Positions 13,046 to 13,171 of a DNA stretch of 13,171 nt are shown piece after piece; position 1 is the first letter of the stretch; the number at the start of each line of letters is the position of its first letter. The position numbers and the translations under genes were made by a program. This DNA is from JAOTYV01 sp041557595. GTDB lineage: Bacteria > Pseudomonadota > Alphaproteobacteria > UBA8366. The notes under the pieces were generated by a model. The model was not told the DNA's origin. It saw only the letters and a program-made list of their open reading frames with translations, and searched no databases. The stretch covers positions 1-13,171 of the forward strand of contig JBFFGE010000138.1 in assembly GCA_041557595.1 (NCBI GenBank), written 5' to 3'.

Positions 13046-13171
13046 TGTGGTCTTTCGATAGGTTGTCCATTCGGCCCTGACCGGGGAGACTGGAGTTACC
13101 AAGCTTCAGCACTCTTTGGGAGAGCCGAATGAACATTCACAAGAATGCCCGTTTGACGCCGCTCGGTCGAG
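13046..13171 (+). mobile_element. IS481-family insertion sequence, left end
   Basis: The element is recognised by the transposase start at 13129 and by the TGTGGTC terminus expected for this family, placed right after a CTAG-containing site. About 83 bases of leader run from the terminus to the transposase ATG, including a Shine-Dalgarno GGGAGAG. The rest of the element lies beyond the window. The exact terminus at 13046 is inferred from the CTAG site and the TGT start, not from a seen right-hand inverted repeat. Confidence 0.7.
13129..13171 (+). CDS. IS481-family transposase, N-terminal fragment
   Basis: Only 14 codons fall in the window, reading MNIHKNARLTPLGR. This start (MNxHKNARLTPxGR) is a hallmark of IS481-family DDE transposases, where it leads into a helix-turn-helix DNA-binding region. 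GGGAGAG stands six bases before the ATG. The coding region runs off the right edge, so whether the transposase is intact cannot be judged. Confidence 0.8.
   Translation, partial: MNIHKNARLTPLGR

Noticed and set aside
1..13171. CRISPR array, phage defence cluster or toxin-antitoxin pair
   Set aside because: No regularly spaced repeats and no nuclease, toxin or defence domains were found. The repeats seen are isolated intergenic palindromes.

Overview
The window is about 13.2 kb of GC-rich bacterial chromosome. The compact layout, AGGAGG-type ribosome binding sites, protein families and dispersed short palindromes fit an alphaproteobacterium, perhaps of the Rhodospirillales type. The genus is an inference and cannot be fixed from this sequence. 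Fourteen protein genes are supported: twelve complete, one cut at the left edge (a TauD/TfdA dioxygenase) and one cut at the right edge (an IS481-type transposase). No tRNA, rRNA or CRISPR array was seen.

Layout, left to right. The 3' end of a TauD-like dioxygenase (1-332) is followed by a DASS/SLC13 anion symporter (446-1915). Convergent to the symporter is an alpha/beta hydrolase (1930-2775, minus). A divergent gap then leads to a TPR protein fused to a 2-oxoglutarate/Fe(II) oxygenase domain (2990-4696). The oxygenase half of that gene is strikingly AT-rich. A short convergent gap with two palindromes separates it from an L-aspartate dehydrogenase (4815-5639, minus). Divergent from this is a two-gene unit: a small exported protein of unknown function (5716-6015) and a YfbR-like HD phosphohydrolase (6022-6600).

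Two tandem, translationally coupled TSUP (TauE/SafE-type) permease paralogs (6603-7355 and 7352-8104, minus) are divergent from a tight four-gene operon (8269-10823). That operon encodes a Rieske ferredoxin, an FAD/NADH ferredoxin reductase, a stand-alone MOSC-domain protein and a glyoxalase I. The first three look like a reductase, an electron carrier and a molybdenum-cofactor domain, which resembles the eukaryotic mARC/cytochrome b5/b5-reductase chain. This is the most attractive candidate for an undescribed functional unit here, but it is an inference from gene neighbourhood.

The right part holds ispG (MEP isoprenoid pathway) with a cupin gene ten bases downstream, both on the minus strand. 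A 360-base region without host genes follows, containing a REP-like palindrome and two large hairpins. It ends with the left end of an IS481-family insertion sequence, which sits immediately after a TCTAGC site. That matches the NCTAGN target preference known for IS481.
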